64,000 bases of DNA from Ricordea florida (lineage: Eukaryota > Cnidaria > Anthozoa > Corallimorpharia > Ricordeidae). Under the pieces are notes generated by a model. It saw only the letters and a program-made list of their open reading frames with translations. It did not search any database and was not told where the DNA came from. The translations under genes and the position numbers were made by a program. The first letter of the stretch is position 1, and every line of letters starts with the position of its first letter. Below are positions 43,146 to 55,059 of the stretch, in pieces. The DNA lies in contig OX453287.1 in assembly GCA_949710005.1 (NCBI GenBank), positions 10,741,805 through 10,805,804 on the forward strand, in the 5' to 3' direction.

Positions 43146-43150
43146 GGATC
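43146..43150. repeat. Left target duplication of the Gypsy element (GGATC)
   Basis: The partner at 47661-47665 reads GGTTC, one base different. Repeat copy A has the uninterrupted GGGATCTGTTCAG at this point, supporting GGATC as the original target. Confidence 0.7.
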
Positions 43151-43340
43151 TGTGACGAAACTAATGTGGTTTATCTCGAAACCACAAGGGTTGACCGAAA
43201 TAGTTTACGTGTCTGTAGTATCTATTACCGGAAATAGGTAAGAATTTTGCTAGTCACTTTAGCACATGTATTTTTTTGTATTTTATCCGCTCAACAATAA
43301 ACGTCGCTTGCTAAAACAAAGTCTCTCGCGTGTTGTTACA
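43151..43340 (+). repeat. Left LTR of the Gypsy element (190 bp)
   Basis: It runs from TGTGACGAAAC to GTTGTTACA, matching 47491-47660. It contains the phrase ACATGTATTTTTTTGTATTT and a possible polyadenylation signal AATAAA near 43299. Confidence 0.88.
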
Positions 43341-43414
43341 TGGTGGCAGCGAGTGGAGAGCTATAGTGGTACAATATTACACATAGTTTCTCATAAACGC
43401 GCCGAGAAAAAAGA

Positions 43415-44250
43415 ATGGCATCGGGATACTCCCTACCACCTCCAGCGCACCTCGAGATTCATGACTCGAACGCTGCGGAAAAGTGGAAAAAGTTCCTGTT
43501 AGCATGAGAAAACTACGCTCTCGCCACAGAGCTCAGCGAGAAGTCGCAGCCAGCACAGGTAGCCACACTCATGACAGTGATAGGCGAAGAAGCAAGAGAG
43601 GTGTACTCCAACTTTAACGACTGGGAAAACGAGGGAGACGACAAGAAAATCGAACCAGTACTAATGAAACTAGGCATGGGCTCCTGAACTAGGAGATTAC
43701 TGCGAACCACGCACGAACATTCCCTTCGAAAGATATTGCTTCAACTGACGTATGCAATAGCCAGTATCGTACGGCACTTCGAAAGTTAGCCGAGGGTTGC
43801 ACATTGGGAACAATAACTCCCGAAGAAATACTTCGCGACCGCCTGTTGTTTGGAATTCGTGACAACAAGCTCAGAGAGAGATTGTGAGAGACAAAATTAA
43901 CACTCGCCAAAACAGACGAAATCTGCAGGGCATCCGAGAGCACGACTGCTCAGATGAAACTTATGGAAAAGGAGGAAAATCCATCAAGCACCGTAAATGC
44001 AGTCAGAGAACAAAGCAAGAAGCTTAAAGTGCCAAGAAAACGAAATCTCAAACTGAAGGCAAGGACTCCCAAAGAATGCGAGAGGTGTGGCAAGGAAAAA
44101 ACAATGTCCGGCTTTCGGCAAGACGTGTTTGAAGTGTGGTAAACTATCGCATTTTGCGGCTTAATGTCGCAGTAAGAAACGAGACAACAACACTCGCACG
44201 TTTGTTAGAGCCGTCGACAACGTCAGCGAATCCGAGGTATTCTACGCCGA
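43415..44250 (+). pseudogene. gag: Gypsy gag, broken
   Basis: From ATG 43415 the frame reads MASGYSLPPPAHLEIHD and then a Gag-like helical region (AAEKWKKFLLA), interrupted by an in-frame TGA about 30 codons in (43505-43507); it resumes with QPAQVATLMTVIGEEAREVY. Further stops and frame changes follow. Remnants of CCHC zinc knuckles appear near 44080-44170 (CERCGKE, then a frame-shifted second knuckle with CLKCGKLSHFA-like reading). Gag would form the retrotransposon particle; this copy cannot. Confidence 0.75.
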
Positions 44251-44251
44251 C

Positions 44252-47196
44252 ATGATATCAGCGGTAGATCTGGATGATTCCCAACTCGTAAAACTGGAGT
44301 CTGGCAATTATCTGCGGTTTCAACCGGACACTGGAGCACAATGCAATGTAATTCTGGTAAGCCTCTACAAGAAAGCCACAAAAGACCACAAATTGGAACG
44401 CGTGACACCATTGAACACTCAACTATCAGCCTACGGTGGTTCGAAATTGCAAGTTGTGGGCCAAGTTAACGTTTGCATTACCGTGGGGCGTGACAACTAC
44501 AGATGTCAGTTGGATTGTAAACTTGTTGACAACAACACAATCAATCCCCTCCTTGGAAGAAAAGCCTGTGTGTGAAGATCATAAATACACTGACAATGAT
44601 CAATTAAACAAACCACAAACAGGAAATGCCCCAGTGTACTCGCTCGAAACGGCAGCAAAAGTAACTCAAGCGCCCATTACCAAAATGGCCCTGATTAAGA
44701 AATACCCGCAAGTTTTCGGCGAAGGTGTCGGAAAGCTAGCCGGTGAAAACCATATTAGAATTGACAGCACCGTTAACCCTGTACAGTACGCACCGCGTCG
44801 TGTACCTGTATCATTCAGAGCCAAAGTGAAAGAAACCTTAGAAGACTTGGAGAAACAGGAAGTCATTGCACCCGTGACCTCTCCCACAGCATCGATAAGC
44901 TCCATGGTAACTGTACAGAATAAAAACAGAAAACTACGCGTATGCCTGGACCCCAGGGACCTCAACCGTGCCGTCCAACGCGAGCACTACCCTCTCCCAA
45001 CAATTGAAGACATCGCTACTCGACTGCATGGCGCGAAAGTCTTCACAAAGCTCGATGTACGAAACGGATTCTGGCAGGTGGCCCTTGATGCAGAGTCGTC
45101 CTACCTGACAACCCTTTACACCCCGTTTTGACGTTACCGTTGGCGACGCCTGCTTTTCGGTATCAGATCAGCTCCTGAAGTCTTCCAACGCACAATGCAC
45201 GAGCTTATTGAAAGACTTTCAGGCATCGAAGTCGTGGCAGATGATTTTATTGCAATTGGTTGCGGAAACACAGTTGAAGAGGCCACTGATGACCACGACA
45301 CAGTCCTGATTAGATTCCTGGAATGCTGCAAAGAGCGAGGCGTTACGCTCAACACGGACAAGCTTAACCTCCGACTAACGGAAGTCCCGTTCATCGGACA
45401 CGTCGCCACAGACAAAGGTCTATGTGTCACCCCGCAAACGTCCGGGCGATCAGCGAAATGCCAGCACCCACAGACAAGGCCGGAGTTCAGAGATTGCTGG
45501 GACTCGCACAGTATCTCAGCAATTTCCTACCACGTCTGTCTGACATCACAAAGCCATTAAGAGGACTCACTCTGAACGACATATAATAGACCTGGGAAAC
45601 TGCCCAAGAAGAGGTATTGGTGGCGCTAAAGAATGCTGTCATGACTACCCCAGTCTTGCGCTACTACAACCTAGAGGAAGAAGTCACGCTCCTGTGTGAC
45701 GCCTCTCAGTTTGGGTTAGGCGCCGCCCTATTACAAAACGGACAGCCGGTGGCCTACGCATCCCGTGCTCTTACAGATGCAGAAACACGCTATGCCCAAA
45801 TAGAGAAAGAACTGTTCGCAATCGTTTTTGTGTGCAAACGTTTTGAGCCGTATGCCGTGTGGAAAGCGACCACCAGCCCTTAGATTCAATCTTTCTAAAG
45901 CCACTCCACTCAGCACCTAAACGACACCAACTGAGACTCCAAAAGTACAGCCTTCGAGTGACTTACAAAAAAGGTCACGGCATGTTTCTGGCCGGCACCC
46001 TAAGCAGAGCTTTCCTTCCAGAGGTCAACGCCTGTGAGTTCACGCAAGAGCTCGAGGAAGTGGATCACACAGCCTCACTACCAGTCAGTGACGAGGGTTG
46101 GCAGCAGATCAGGCATGCATCGGCAGATGATCGGTAGTTGCAGCAGCTACGTGCAACTATACGCCGGGGATGGCCAGAAACCAGATCCGAAATTCCGGGA
46201 TGTCTGTACCCCTACTTCGACATGAGAGATGTGCTGACTGTCCAGAACGAACTCGTCTTCAAAGGACAACTTCTCGTAGTACCAGCCGCCCTACGTAAGG
46301 AGCTCATGGCAGTGGTACACAGCTCGCATATCGGCGTTGAAGGGTGTATACGCAGAGCACGTGATACCCTCTACTGGCCCCGCATGGCAACCGAGTTACG
46401 AGAGTACATCTCAAAGTGTGACGTATGCCTAGGGAACCGCACCGGAGAAGCAAAGAAACACTCGTACAGCACGAAGTGGCGGCCCGTCCCTTGTCCAAAG
46501 TCGCCGCTGATCTTCGTGAGCTAGACAACCGCACACTCCTAGTTATCTCTGACTACTACAGTAACTTCACAGAAGTTGCTCGACTCAACACCGTGACGTC
46601 ACGCAACGTCATCAAAGAAATGAAAGCCGTATTTGCCAAGTATGGCATGCCAGACGTCCTCGTGACGGATAATGGCCCCCAGTTTGCATCCGGCGAATTC
46701 GCTGTCTTTGCGAAAACCTGGATGTTCAAACACATTACATTATCACCATACCATCCACAGTCCAATGGAAAGGCTGAGAACGCCGTTAAAACAGTGAAAT
46801 GCTGTTTACCGAGTATAAAGAGTCTGGCCAATCAGAGTTCCTAGAACTGTTAGATTGGCGTAACACCCCGACTGAAGGAATTGGCACCAGCCCCGCCCAG
46901 CGCCTATTGGGACGTCGCTTCAAGACCCTCATTCTTGTCGCCGGTACCCTGTTACAGCCTCGTTACTCAACAAAAGAGGAGAAACGCGCGCTTATTGGCC
47001 ACAAACAGCGGCAGCAGCATTACTACAACAAGCATGCAAGGCCGGCACTGCGACCAATCGGACAAGGTGAAACTGTGCGCATGAAACTACCTGGTCAGAA
47101 AACCTGGAGCGCTGGTACCTGCATGGCACAAGCTGGTCCGCGCAGCTACGATGTGAAAGTCGGCGAGACCTACACTGTCGCAACCGCCGCCAGCTG
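44252..47196 (+). pseudogene. pol: Gypsy pol (protease, RT, RNase H, integrase), broken
   Basis: An aspartic protease motif, RFQPDTGAQCNVI, lies near 44320. Reverse transcriptase follows with KLRVCLDPRDLN, VFTKLDVRNGFWQV and the catalytic pair in VVADDFIAIG (about 45235). A TGA interrupts at 45129-45131, where GRYRW is expected. RNase H (VTLLCDASQFGLGAAL, ALTDAETRYAQIEKE) runs to a stop near 45880. Integrase has the HHCC finger (SSHIGVEGCIRRA to CDVCLGNRTG), DYYSNF, VLVTDNGPQF and the Glu in SNGKAENAVK. At least two stops and several frameshifts (near 44570, 45440 and 46500) make it non-functional. The pattern is like metazoan Gypsy elements of the K02A2.6 type. Confidence 0.92.
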
Positions 47197-47490
47197 ATTC
47201 AGTCCAAAGAACCTCCCATTGTAGACTCCAGGGAGCCAGAACCTTCTACATCATGCGCAGAGACAAAACCTCAACAGATTGAACTAGCCAATCAGCCGCC
47301 GACCAAAGCATCCCGCACCCCTGACTCCCAACCTGTTGGTATACGCAGATCACAACGCACCCGCAGACCGCCAGCTCACCTAAAGGACTTTGTCACCAAA
47401 TAAACTATTAGTTCCTCTAAATACTTGTTGATTCGATCTTGATTTATTAGATGAAACACATGTAGCTTACTTTCTTTATAGGAGGAAAGA

Positions 47491-47660
47491 TGTGAAGAAA
47501 CTAATGTGGTTTATCTCGAAACCACAAGGCCTGACCGAAATAGTTTATGTGTCTGTAGTATCTATTACCGGTAATAGTTTAGATTTTTGCTAGCCACTTT
47601 AGCACATGTATTTTTTGTATTTTATCCGCTCTACAATTAAGTCTCTCGCGTGTTTTTACA
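47491..47660 (+). repeat. Right LTR of the Gypsy element (170 bp)
   Basis: It starts TGTGAAGAAAC and ends GTTTTTACA. It lacks about 18-20 bp present in the left LTR before the phrase AAGTCTCTCGCGTG. Confidence 0.88.
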
Positions 47661-48390
47661 GGTTCTGTTCAGATGTCTGGCATTTCTTTTACCTTGAGAA
47701 GTACTCTCGCTGGTTTGGCGACGTAAACTGCTCTGACGGCGAATGGACTTCCGTTTTGTCTTGCAAGAAAGTCTTCACGAATCCACGTGAAATACGAACA
47801 AATTTACGCTAAGTACGAGCAAACGTACTCCAAATACTGTGCGGACACGAACGAGTTTACAGGCACGACCAACTCAACTCCATTTATGTACAAATATTCG
47901 CCAAGTGTAAAGAAATACGAACGAGACTGCCAAATCCACGCTAAAGACAAACAAATCAACGCTAAAGACGAACAAATCAACCCCAAAGGTAAACAAATCT
48001 ACGAAAAATCCAAACAAATCTACAGTGAGCTATAAAAGATCTGTGGCGAACGCGAACAGACATGTGAGAATAATTCTGTAAATGAACAGCTTGCAACAAA
48101 CGGAATTGAATGTACAGCGCTGATGAGTTGCATTCAAATGAAATGAAGTGTAGGCGATCACGGGTAAGGTATGTTTCTACCTTACATTTTAGAGGAGGAC
48201 GTGAAAGTGAACCTTCCAGAATTCCCTACAAGAAAATAATCAAACTATTTGGAAAGACAAAGATATATCGAGATGCTGCCAAATCATATCTAAAGAAGAC
48301 GTTCCAAATTCATTCAAGCTTATGTTTATGCACAACCCAGAACACATAAGGGAAATCACCAGGAATGCTAAAGTGAAAAGTAGAAGGAAA
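47661..48390 (+). repeat. Interspersed repeat, copy B (Gypsy inserted at its left edge)
   Basis: It matches copy A at 18540-19850 without the LINE. The 21-bp units encode the heptad-like peptide run QINAKDE, QINPKGK, QIYEKSK (82-codon ORF, 47787-48035). This copy preserves the empty site of the LINE at about 48175 (GTAAGGTATG). The Gypsy element inserted at its GGATC-TGTTCAG position. Confidence 0.75.
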
Positions 48391-48484
48391 GTTAGCAAGT
48401 TGTAAGCAACAATAGCAGGTACTGAAACGCAATTATGTCAAGCAAAGAAAAATGAACACAATAATATAGTGAGTGGAGACTGAG

Positions 48485-48813
48485 TGGAGACTTGAACAAT
48501 TTGTCTAGTTTATTCGTATTTCGCCCACACTGGACTCCAAAACAAACACACGGTAAACAAAATGCACCATCGACATATTTAGAGTATGCTTGCCAGGTTG
48601 AAATCTTTTCAGCCAGCTCCACACAAAATGACGGCTAGAATTCGAACATTCCACTGACGCTGGGAAATCAAATAGCTCACCTGGTTTCCACACATTCTCT
48701 ATGAACTTGAACTTGTCCTGGTCCGAATATGAGTTGATTTCCTTGAAAACTAAGCCAACATCATACTGTGAACAGTCCTCCTTCCGACAAACTGGATCGC
48801 CTCGAACCATCAT
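48485..48813 (-). pseudogene. hAT-like transposase N-terminal fragment with TTF-type zinc finger
   Basis: The minus strand reads an N-terminal segment (FKFIENVWKPGELFDFP, SSRHFVWSWLKRF) and, after an indel near 48600 that changes frame, YSKYVDGAFCLPCVCFG and LDKLFKSPL. This order (FxFP, WL, Y, GAFCxPCxxF) is the TTF-type zinc-finger region of hAT-derived proteins related to zinc finger MYM-type 1. No dimerisation or catalytic region follows, so it is a truncated relic. Confidence 0.75.
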
Positions 48814-49403
48814 TTATAATTAAAATTTCCCTTGTCTTCCTCCGTAGCAAGTTACTTTAACAATGAACTCTGATCGGAGCAAGAACAAACGAGGGACTTT
48901 CGGGGAGAGGCTTCCTTTTATATACGATTGTCAGTAGTTTGCACGGTAGTTTGCGTCCTGGATAGCCAATCACAACCGAGTTTTAGTAGTTCGCAAGACA
49001 ATGCGAGTGATTCTGGCCAATAGAGGAGGGTTTTGAGTGATTTGTGGAAAGATCTATAAACTCACCACTCCCACCCACTGCGTACAAATTTTGTCCGGTC
49101 GTGCCTACGAATTTTTTCGTGTTGTTCCCCGAAGTCTCGACAAAGGACGAAAGCGCGCGAGCGGAGATTCGTCAAATTCGTTCGGAAAGGACTGGGTTTG
49201 CTGTGTAATCGACGGTATAACGAGATTCGACGATTTTTTTCTTTGTTTTATTTCATAATAAACACTGCAACAAGAAGGATAATTGATTTCTTGAGCTTCA
49301 AGAAACAACCCGAGAAATAACAAACCCAGGTTTGGAAACATTTGAGTGATTTCTGGAAATCACTTGAACTACTCTGGATCCGCCCCTGGAAAGGCATCGT
49401 GTA
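48814..49403. other. No gene supported
   Basis: About 590 bp between the hAT relic and the second Polinton. Short ORFs on both strands have no motifs. The GC-rich stretch at 49080-49220 and a TATA-like word at 48919 could be an old promoter, but nothing links them to a gene. Confidence 0.4.
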
Positions 49404-49930
49404 ACAATACAACGAAGTGAAGCTGGAAACCATAGAGCTCAAGCTTTTGTGGAGAGGGCTAATAGAACGATAGGCGATAAATTGTTTAGCCATCAATATG
49501 CACAGGAAATGGTGAGTGGTGATAGGTCTAGACTTTGGGTGAAGAGGTTGCCCTATATCCTCAAGACTCTAAATTCGGAACCTACTAAAATCACCGGTAA
49601 AGAACCTGCTAAAGCTATTGAAATGAAAGAGATTGAATTGAAAGATAAGAATTATAAGCGACCAGTTGGGATTAATGAAAAGAGGTTGCCTCCAGGGGTT
49701 ATGGTTAGATGTTTGTACGCACCAGGTGAATATGAAGGTGGTGAGAGACGAAGAGCCACAGATCCGATCTGGAGTCTGGAGATTTACAATTTATCTCGCA
49801 GTGTTGTATCACCTAATCAGCCAGTGTTGTATTATTTACTGGATGGGCCGAGGCGTGGATTTGTTTGAGAGGAGATTCAAGTTGTGGCAGAAAATACCGA
49901 ATTACCACCGGATAGCGTTCTGAAAATGCC
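49404..49930 (+). pseudogene. Polinton integrase, C-terminal part
   Basis: The frame begins in the middle of the core (RSEAGNHRAQAFVERANRT, containing the third catalytic Glu) and continues with FSHQYAQEMVSGDRSRLW, LPPGVMVR and PVLYYLLDGPRRGFV to a stop at 49866-49868, where the intact relative continues with REELQ. After the stop family-like sequence persists. The first two catalytic Asp residues are absent because of 5' truncation. It is closely related to the integrase at 25464-26456. Confidence 0.9.
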
Positions 49931-52640
49931 GTCCACTCTGATGATTCGCTTATCATCTTCGTGTGATAATGCAACCTTATTAACTGTTTCAGTATACACA
50001 TCATGTAGATGAGATCTGATTACATTCATCTTCAGTTACGCATCTGAGGTATTTTATTGAAAAGGCAGTTCTTATAATCCTCAAAACTGATGCTCTTCTT
50101 CACGACTACCTTCGTGACGCCCTTACACTTCTTTTCCTCATTTCCATCACCATCCATCCGATATGTACAGAGTTTGGCTCGTAGGCCCACAAATTCAGCT
50201 ATCTGTTTGCCACCGGCCTCGTCCTTGAACATACCTATGACTTTCTTGTTCGAACCAATTTCGATTCCAGAGGGATGATCTTTTGGGTAGTTGCTGGTAT
50301 CGAACATGGATCTCACGTCTGAGCTGGTGTCCTTGTAAAAGTCGTTAGTTTCAATCTCAAAGGCGAGGGAATCCGTATCCGTGAACAAAAGCTTAGCATT
50401 TTCACCATATTTAGGTTTGATGTAATTGTAATGAAAGTCATACATCAACGTTTTACTTTAGTCCAGAATGGAAGCGCCTTAGTAAATAGGCTTATTAAAT
50501 GTCAGCTTCGTCTTCTTCATGCGGACGGCGATCAAATCCCCGCAAAAGATAGTGCGATGTTGAAAGTTTGGTTTTGATATCAACTTACGCGTCTGTGACT
50601 TGCTTGTAACTAATCGGATGTCCACCCTATTTCTGATGTTCTCTATGGTTTTAGCAAACACGGCATTATTCATTAATTTTAAGAAATCTTTCTCAAAGTC
50701 GTTGGTTGCTTTGGCTCTGAGTTTGGTATTCAGATCAATGTAGGGCTTCAACCATGCAGACTCTTCGAATGTAATTCCCCTATGGATCTTGGTGACTTTT
50801 AGTCTGAGGGTTATGTAAAGTTTCAAGGACTGGTTATGCACTATATACTTTGTTTTATTGCTGAGTCTTGGCACTAACTTTTCAACCTTGTCGACCACAA
50901 TACGCTTCGGTGCCAGTGAATAATCGTTGTGCAGGTCGTGTACGTGTTCAGGATACTCTAGGTCAACCTCTAGAATGCATGGTAGATTTTCCCAGTCTGT
51001 TAACTCTTGGTCAGTCATCCACCTAAAACCATGAGTTGGTAGAGGTTTGCTCATTGCCCAGCCGTATAAGTTGTTTGCGTCTAGATATGTGATATACTTT
51101 GTGGGTTGGTTAGGGTTATATTCCTTCATATATGGATTGTTGGCTTTACCATATCGCGTAGAGATCATGGACACACCCCCTCGAATACCACTCTCAATCA
51201 TTAGAAGCATGTCGGGGTCTGTCAAAAGCTCCAACTTCACTCCGGTCAACTTCAACGTTGCGTCCCAAGCTTGTCCGGGCGCTGTGTAATACCAAGCTGG
51301 ATCCAATCCATAATTATTCACACAAACATCTCGGAAGTTCTCAAAGACATCAGCTAGTAAAAGCACATCTGACTCGAGGTATAGGTCATGGTAATCCCGC
51401 ATTGGTTTCATCTCAAACGCCTCCCATACCTTTTGCGCGTGTTGATAGTCATCCTCTGATATGTCAGTGTCATTGAGCTTTGAGTAGAATGCCTCCTTTG
51501 GTGGAAGCTGGGTTGCGTTGAGCTTTTTGAATCGGTTGAACCAGTCATATGGGAAGATGCCCTTTCCCAACAACAACAGTTGTAGCTTTTCACCTTCATA
51601 ATTACTTTCGAGGTTATTAAAAGCTGTCCTCGGTAGATTATTCGGTAGATTATCCAAACTGCATGCCATGAATTTAAAGCTGTCGATGAATCTTATATCT
51701 CGTTTAACATCAACTTGCTTGCCTTATTTGTTTGTAAATGTGTCCACTACAATCTGTTTCGTCAAAGATATGTACTTCTCTTCATTATTCGGAATGCAGT
51801 TTATTTTACCTTCCGATATTCCAAGATTCTTGATGAACAGATGAGAGACATGGCCAGATAAATTGTGGAAGATGACTGGAAAGAACTTTGGAATGTTATA
51901 GTTTAAGTTGTTTCCTTGTGTGCTGCGCCTCTGTACTTACATGTAAAATGACAGTGGTCTAATACCTTATCTCCGCCTAATTCACCCCCACAGATATGGC
52001 AGTGAGCAGCATTTTTATGGGCGATTATATCATTTGATGTCATTTGTACCTCCTTAGAGAACTTGAACTTATTGTAAATTTTCTTAATATCTATCTCTAA
52101 ATTTTGCACAAAAATCTCTGCGATATCCTCTTTTAAGGATTCAATTGTGTGCCGTCTAAGAATGGGTGGAAATATATCATCATTAAAGCACTTGATTAGA
52201 TAGCAGTAGCCTGATGGTTTGTGCTTCTGGTATTGCACAGTAAAGCTTGTACTTTCATCTGAAGAGCATGTCTCTATGCCTTCAGTGAAGCTCTCAAAAT
52301 CTGCATAAATAATGAAGGGAACCCTCATTTTTCTGTTGAAGTTTTTGAAGGATAAATAGTTACCTTCCTTATCTACCGGCCTAACAATCTTGACTACCTC
52401 ATTTTTGGAACAATATTCAAGATGTTACTCCAATGATTTCTTACACCAAAACACGTTTAAGCATCTAGGACAAGAATGTGTCTTGCTTTTGTGTTTGTCT
52501 ACTTTTCCAGCTAACAGTCTACTCATGTCCTTGATCCAACAGTAGTGATTTGTCTCTTCGTTTGATATGAGGAGTAAGTAGATCGCCTCCCCTTCTAGTT
52601 TCTTACTTATTCTTAGAGGGCGTACTTCAGTTTCATATTC

Positions 52641-52648
52641 GTTAAGAA
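52641..52648. repeat. Left target duplication of the fold-back element (GTTAAGAA)
   Basis: The partner is GTTAAGAT at 53196-53203: 7 of 8 bases identical. Confidence 0.7.
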
Positions 52649-53195
52649 GGATGTCGGTCGTTTCGCATACAAGTCGTTTCGCATACAAGTCGATTCGCAT
52701 ACATCGAGGTCGTTTCGCATACAAGGTCTTGGTCGATTCGCATACATCGAAGTCGTTTCGCCGACACGAACAGATGTCGGTCGTTTGATATTTCGTGGCC
52801 GGGTTTAGTATCAAACCGCGAAAAGCATTTAAACAACATAACAAAATTCTTCTAGATATAGTGCATGGTAAGTTAAACTTGAACTTAGTCTATCCGCTAT
52901 CAACACGTTCGCTGTGCCGAACAGAAATAACGCACGATACATAATAACAACACGCGCATATCGCCGGGTTGAGGTTAAGTTTATTTCTCTGTCCTATAGC
53001 TATCTTGTTAGAGTGTTTATGAGAACTTTTTCAATGTATTTTGCACTTTTTCGATGTATGCGAATCGACCAAGATCGTGTCGGCGAAACGACTTCGATGT
53101 ATGCGAATCGACCAAGACCTTGTATGCGAAACGACCTCGATGTATGCGAATCGACTTGTATGCGAAACGACTTGTATGCGAAACGACCGGCTTCC
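52649..53195. mobile_element. Fold-back element with minisatellite arms (547 bp), inserted in polymerase 2
   Basis: Ends are GGATGTCGGTCGTTTCGCAT on the left and, reverse-complemented, GGAAGCCGGTCGTTTCGCAT on the right. Both arms (52649-52785 and 53066-53195) are built of tandem TATGCGAAACGAC and TATGCGAATCGAC units in inverted orientation. The middle (about 52786-53065) is unique and non-coding. Polymerase-like reading resumes on each side, and an 8-bp imperfect duplication flanks it, pointing to a hAT-type (8-bp duplicating) helper. Confidence 0.85.
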
Positions 53196-54126
53196 GTTAA
53201 GATTAATCCTATAAGGATTCTGATTTTCAAACTTATTAATGTGTTTAGATGAAACGGGAAACTAATCAAAGTTCTTAGAATTCTCTCCCATTTGTTTATT
53301 GAGTCTTTGGGGATTTCTTTCCTTAGGAAATACAGTAGAGGTTACTACCCACTTGAAACATTCATGATTCTTTTCGTTCCTAACATTGATAATTGCTTGC
53401 TTGGAAGCTAAGGTTTCTGGTAGTGGAATATAAGAACTTCCAGAAAGTGGTTCAAATAGGTTGAGGTTTATGTCAAAGTATTCAACATAGTCAAACACCC
53501 ATTTAGAGTGACTATCTATAAACTTTTGGATTGATTCAAGTTGTACTTCAGTCATAGTTTTGTAAATGTTACGAAAATAAGTTGACTTAGTGATAATTTC
53601 TACAGGGGAATAAGAGTAATATGATTTTAGATCAATCTGCCCGGTAATAAGGTTTTCTTTCGTGAAATGACAAGTAAAGGTAGACTTCAACTTGAGTGGT
53701 TTCTTTTTTTTGATTGATTAAATTTAGAACTCTTTCCTCAATCTCATCAATGAATTTTTTGGGACCATATCCCTTCTGCCCCTCTATCCTATATGTTTTC
53801 AGGTATCCTTTCCTCTTGAAAATACGATTTACTTTCTCCTTCAAGCCGTCGACTCGCTTATCTACCGCCTTTTTGATAGGCTTGGGTACATAAGATGAAA
53901 TTTAGTAGGTTTTAGAATAGGTTCTTTGATCTCCGGTATTGGATCATCAGGTGCAATGGGTGGGGGAGTGGGGGAGTGGGTGATGGAGTGGGTGGGGGTT
54001 GTGTGGGGGGTGGGGGAGTGGGTGGGCGCTGTAATGCTTCTATAAGTTTGGCTTTATGCATTCGATAATATCCATTGATGCCTCTCTCTCTGCCAATGGA
54101 TTTCAATTCACTGTCTTCTTATCCAT

Positions 54127-55059
54127 GTTTATTACTGTAGTCCATTCTCTTTAGATCAATTATATGGGCGGGGCATTTTGATTGACAGTTCAAAATTAAT
54201 TGACTTGATTGACAGGTTGTGCTCGTTCCCGCATTTTGCATCTACTCTAACCTTCCGGACGCAGTCGCCGTCGTCAAAAGTCGAGGTGCTGAAGGTCCCT
54301 ATTTAAAGAGCCGCGAAGCGGGGAGGTAAATATCCACCGCTAGTCACCGACACTGAGGTGAATAGTTGTTTCAGTATATACTAAAACAGTGAGATAATGT
54401 ACACGAGAAAAAGAAAATAGCTTGCAAAATGGAGGACTTAAATGACAACCAATGCAGCGCGAATCGCCGTAAGGGATTTTTTTGTTGTAATTGCTGCCGC
54501 ACGTCCCGTTTTATTACTGACAGAAAAATTGTTTAGTTCTAGTGGCGACATTTCTTCAAATGGGGTTGCAAACTCTTTCTGTATTTGAAACCATTCTGTA
54601 AAAAAATAAAATTCAACTTTGGTTCTCAAGTGAACAAGTGACATCAAATTTAGTTACGCAAGATCAATTTGCATCTGTAAACAAAACCTTTCTCGTTGGT
54701 TTTTATCGCTTAACTCCGAAATAAAAAACATAAACCATTTCCTCTGAACACGGCCAAGCCAAATTTAGTCGCTTTCTTGGAGTTTTCAGGGACTGCTTTG
54801 TTGTTAATTTGGATTATTTCTTCGCTGGGTCACGGATGCAAACCGGGACCCCATATTCACGCGGCGTAACGAAAATCTCGCAAGTTGCTCGGAGGTAAAT
54901 AGCACAGGATATTCGGAGTTTAACTGGCCAATCAGAGCGCACCTTTAACGCTATCCAATGTTTTAGTATATAGTAAATATAAATGATGCTGAGATAAGTA
55001 TAACACATAAGTTTTGATGCTGAGATAAGTACAACAAATAAAGAAGAAGAAGAAGAAGA
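54127..55059. other. No gene supported; possible promoter region and short tandem repeat
   Basis: This stretch separates the second Polinton from the Crypton-like gene. A duplicated phrase GATGCTGAGATAAGTA occurs at about 54984 and 55018, followed by a GAAGAA run (55041-55060). ORFs here have no motif. Confidence 0.4.

Larger units (their letters stand above)
43151..47660 (+). mobile_element. Ty3/Gypsy LTR retrotransposon, decayed
   Basis: The 4510-bp element has two short LTRs, a primer-binding region starting TGGTGGCAGCGAG directly after the left LTR, and a polypurine tract AGGAGGAAAGA directly before the right LTR. Gag, protease, reverse transcriptase, RNase H and integrase appear in the Gypsy order on the plus strand but are broken by stops and frameshifts. 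The LTRs differ by about a dozen substitutions and an 18-20 bp deletion, so it is considerably older than the neighbouring Polinton. Confidence 0.93.
49404..54126 (-). mobile_element. Second Polinton, decayed and truncated fragment
   Basis: It contains the C-terminal half of an integrase (plus strand) and a whole but broken polymerase (minus strand) in the same convergent arrangement as 21310-26456, so the element lies in reverse orientation to the intact one. The capsid side (left) is missing. No TIR matching the intact element is seen after 54126. Protein similarity to the intact copy is substantial but clearly sub-family level. Confidence 0.9.
49930..54126 (-). pseudogene. Polinton family B DNA polymerase, broken
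   Basis: It runs from a SAP-like start near 54126 (GINGYYRMHKAKLIEAL) and a proline-rich linker, through GSSYIPLPE (about 53430), a zinc/HNH module (CHICGGELGGDKVLDHCH, about 51960-52010), FADFE-like YADFES (about 52310) and YLDANNLYGWAM (about 51060-51090), to KLMNNAVFAKT and TDTDSL (about 50370). Breaks include a frameshift near 54110, one at about 53700, a 547-bp fold-back insertion at 52649-53195, a frameshift near 52420, breaks at about 51670-51900 and stops near 50460. Motif B has Ala where the intact copy has Gly (FAKT). Its 3' end again converges on the integrase. Non-functional. Confidence 0.92.

Noticed and set aside
52642..53269. ORFs over the fold-back element in polymerase 2
   Set aside because: They translate minisatellite units (RFAYI- and ANRLVC-like repeats) and appear on both strands because the arms are inverted copies.
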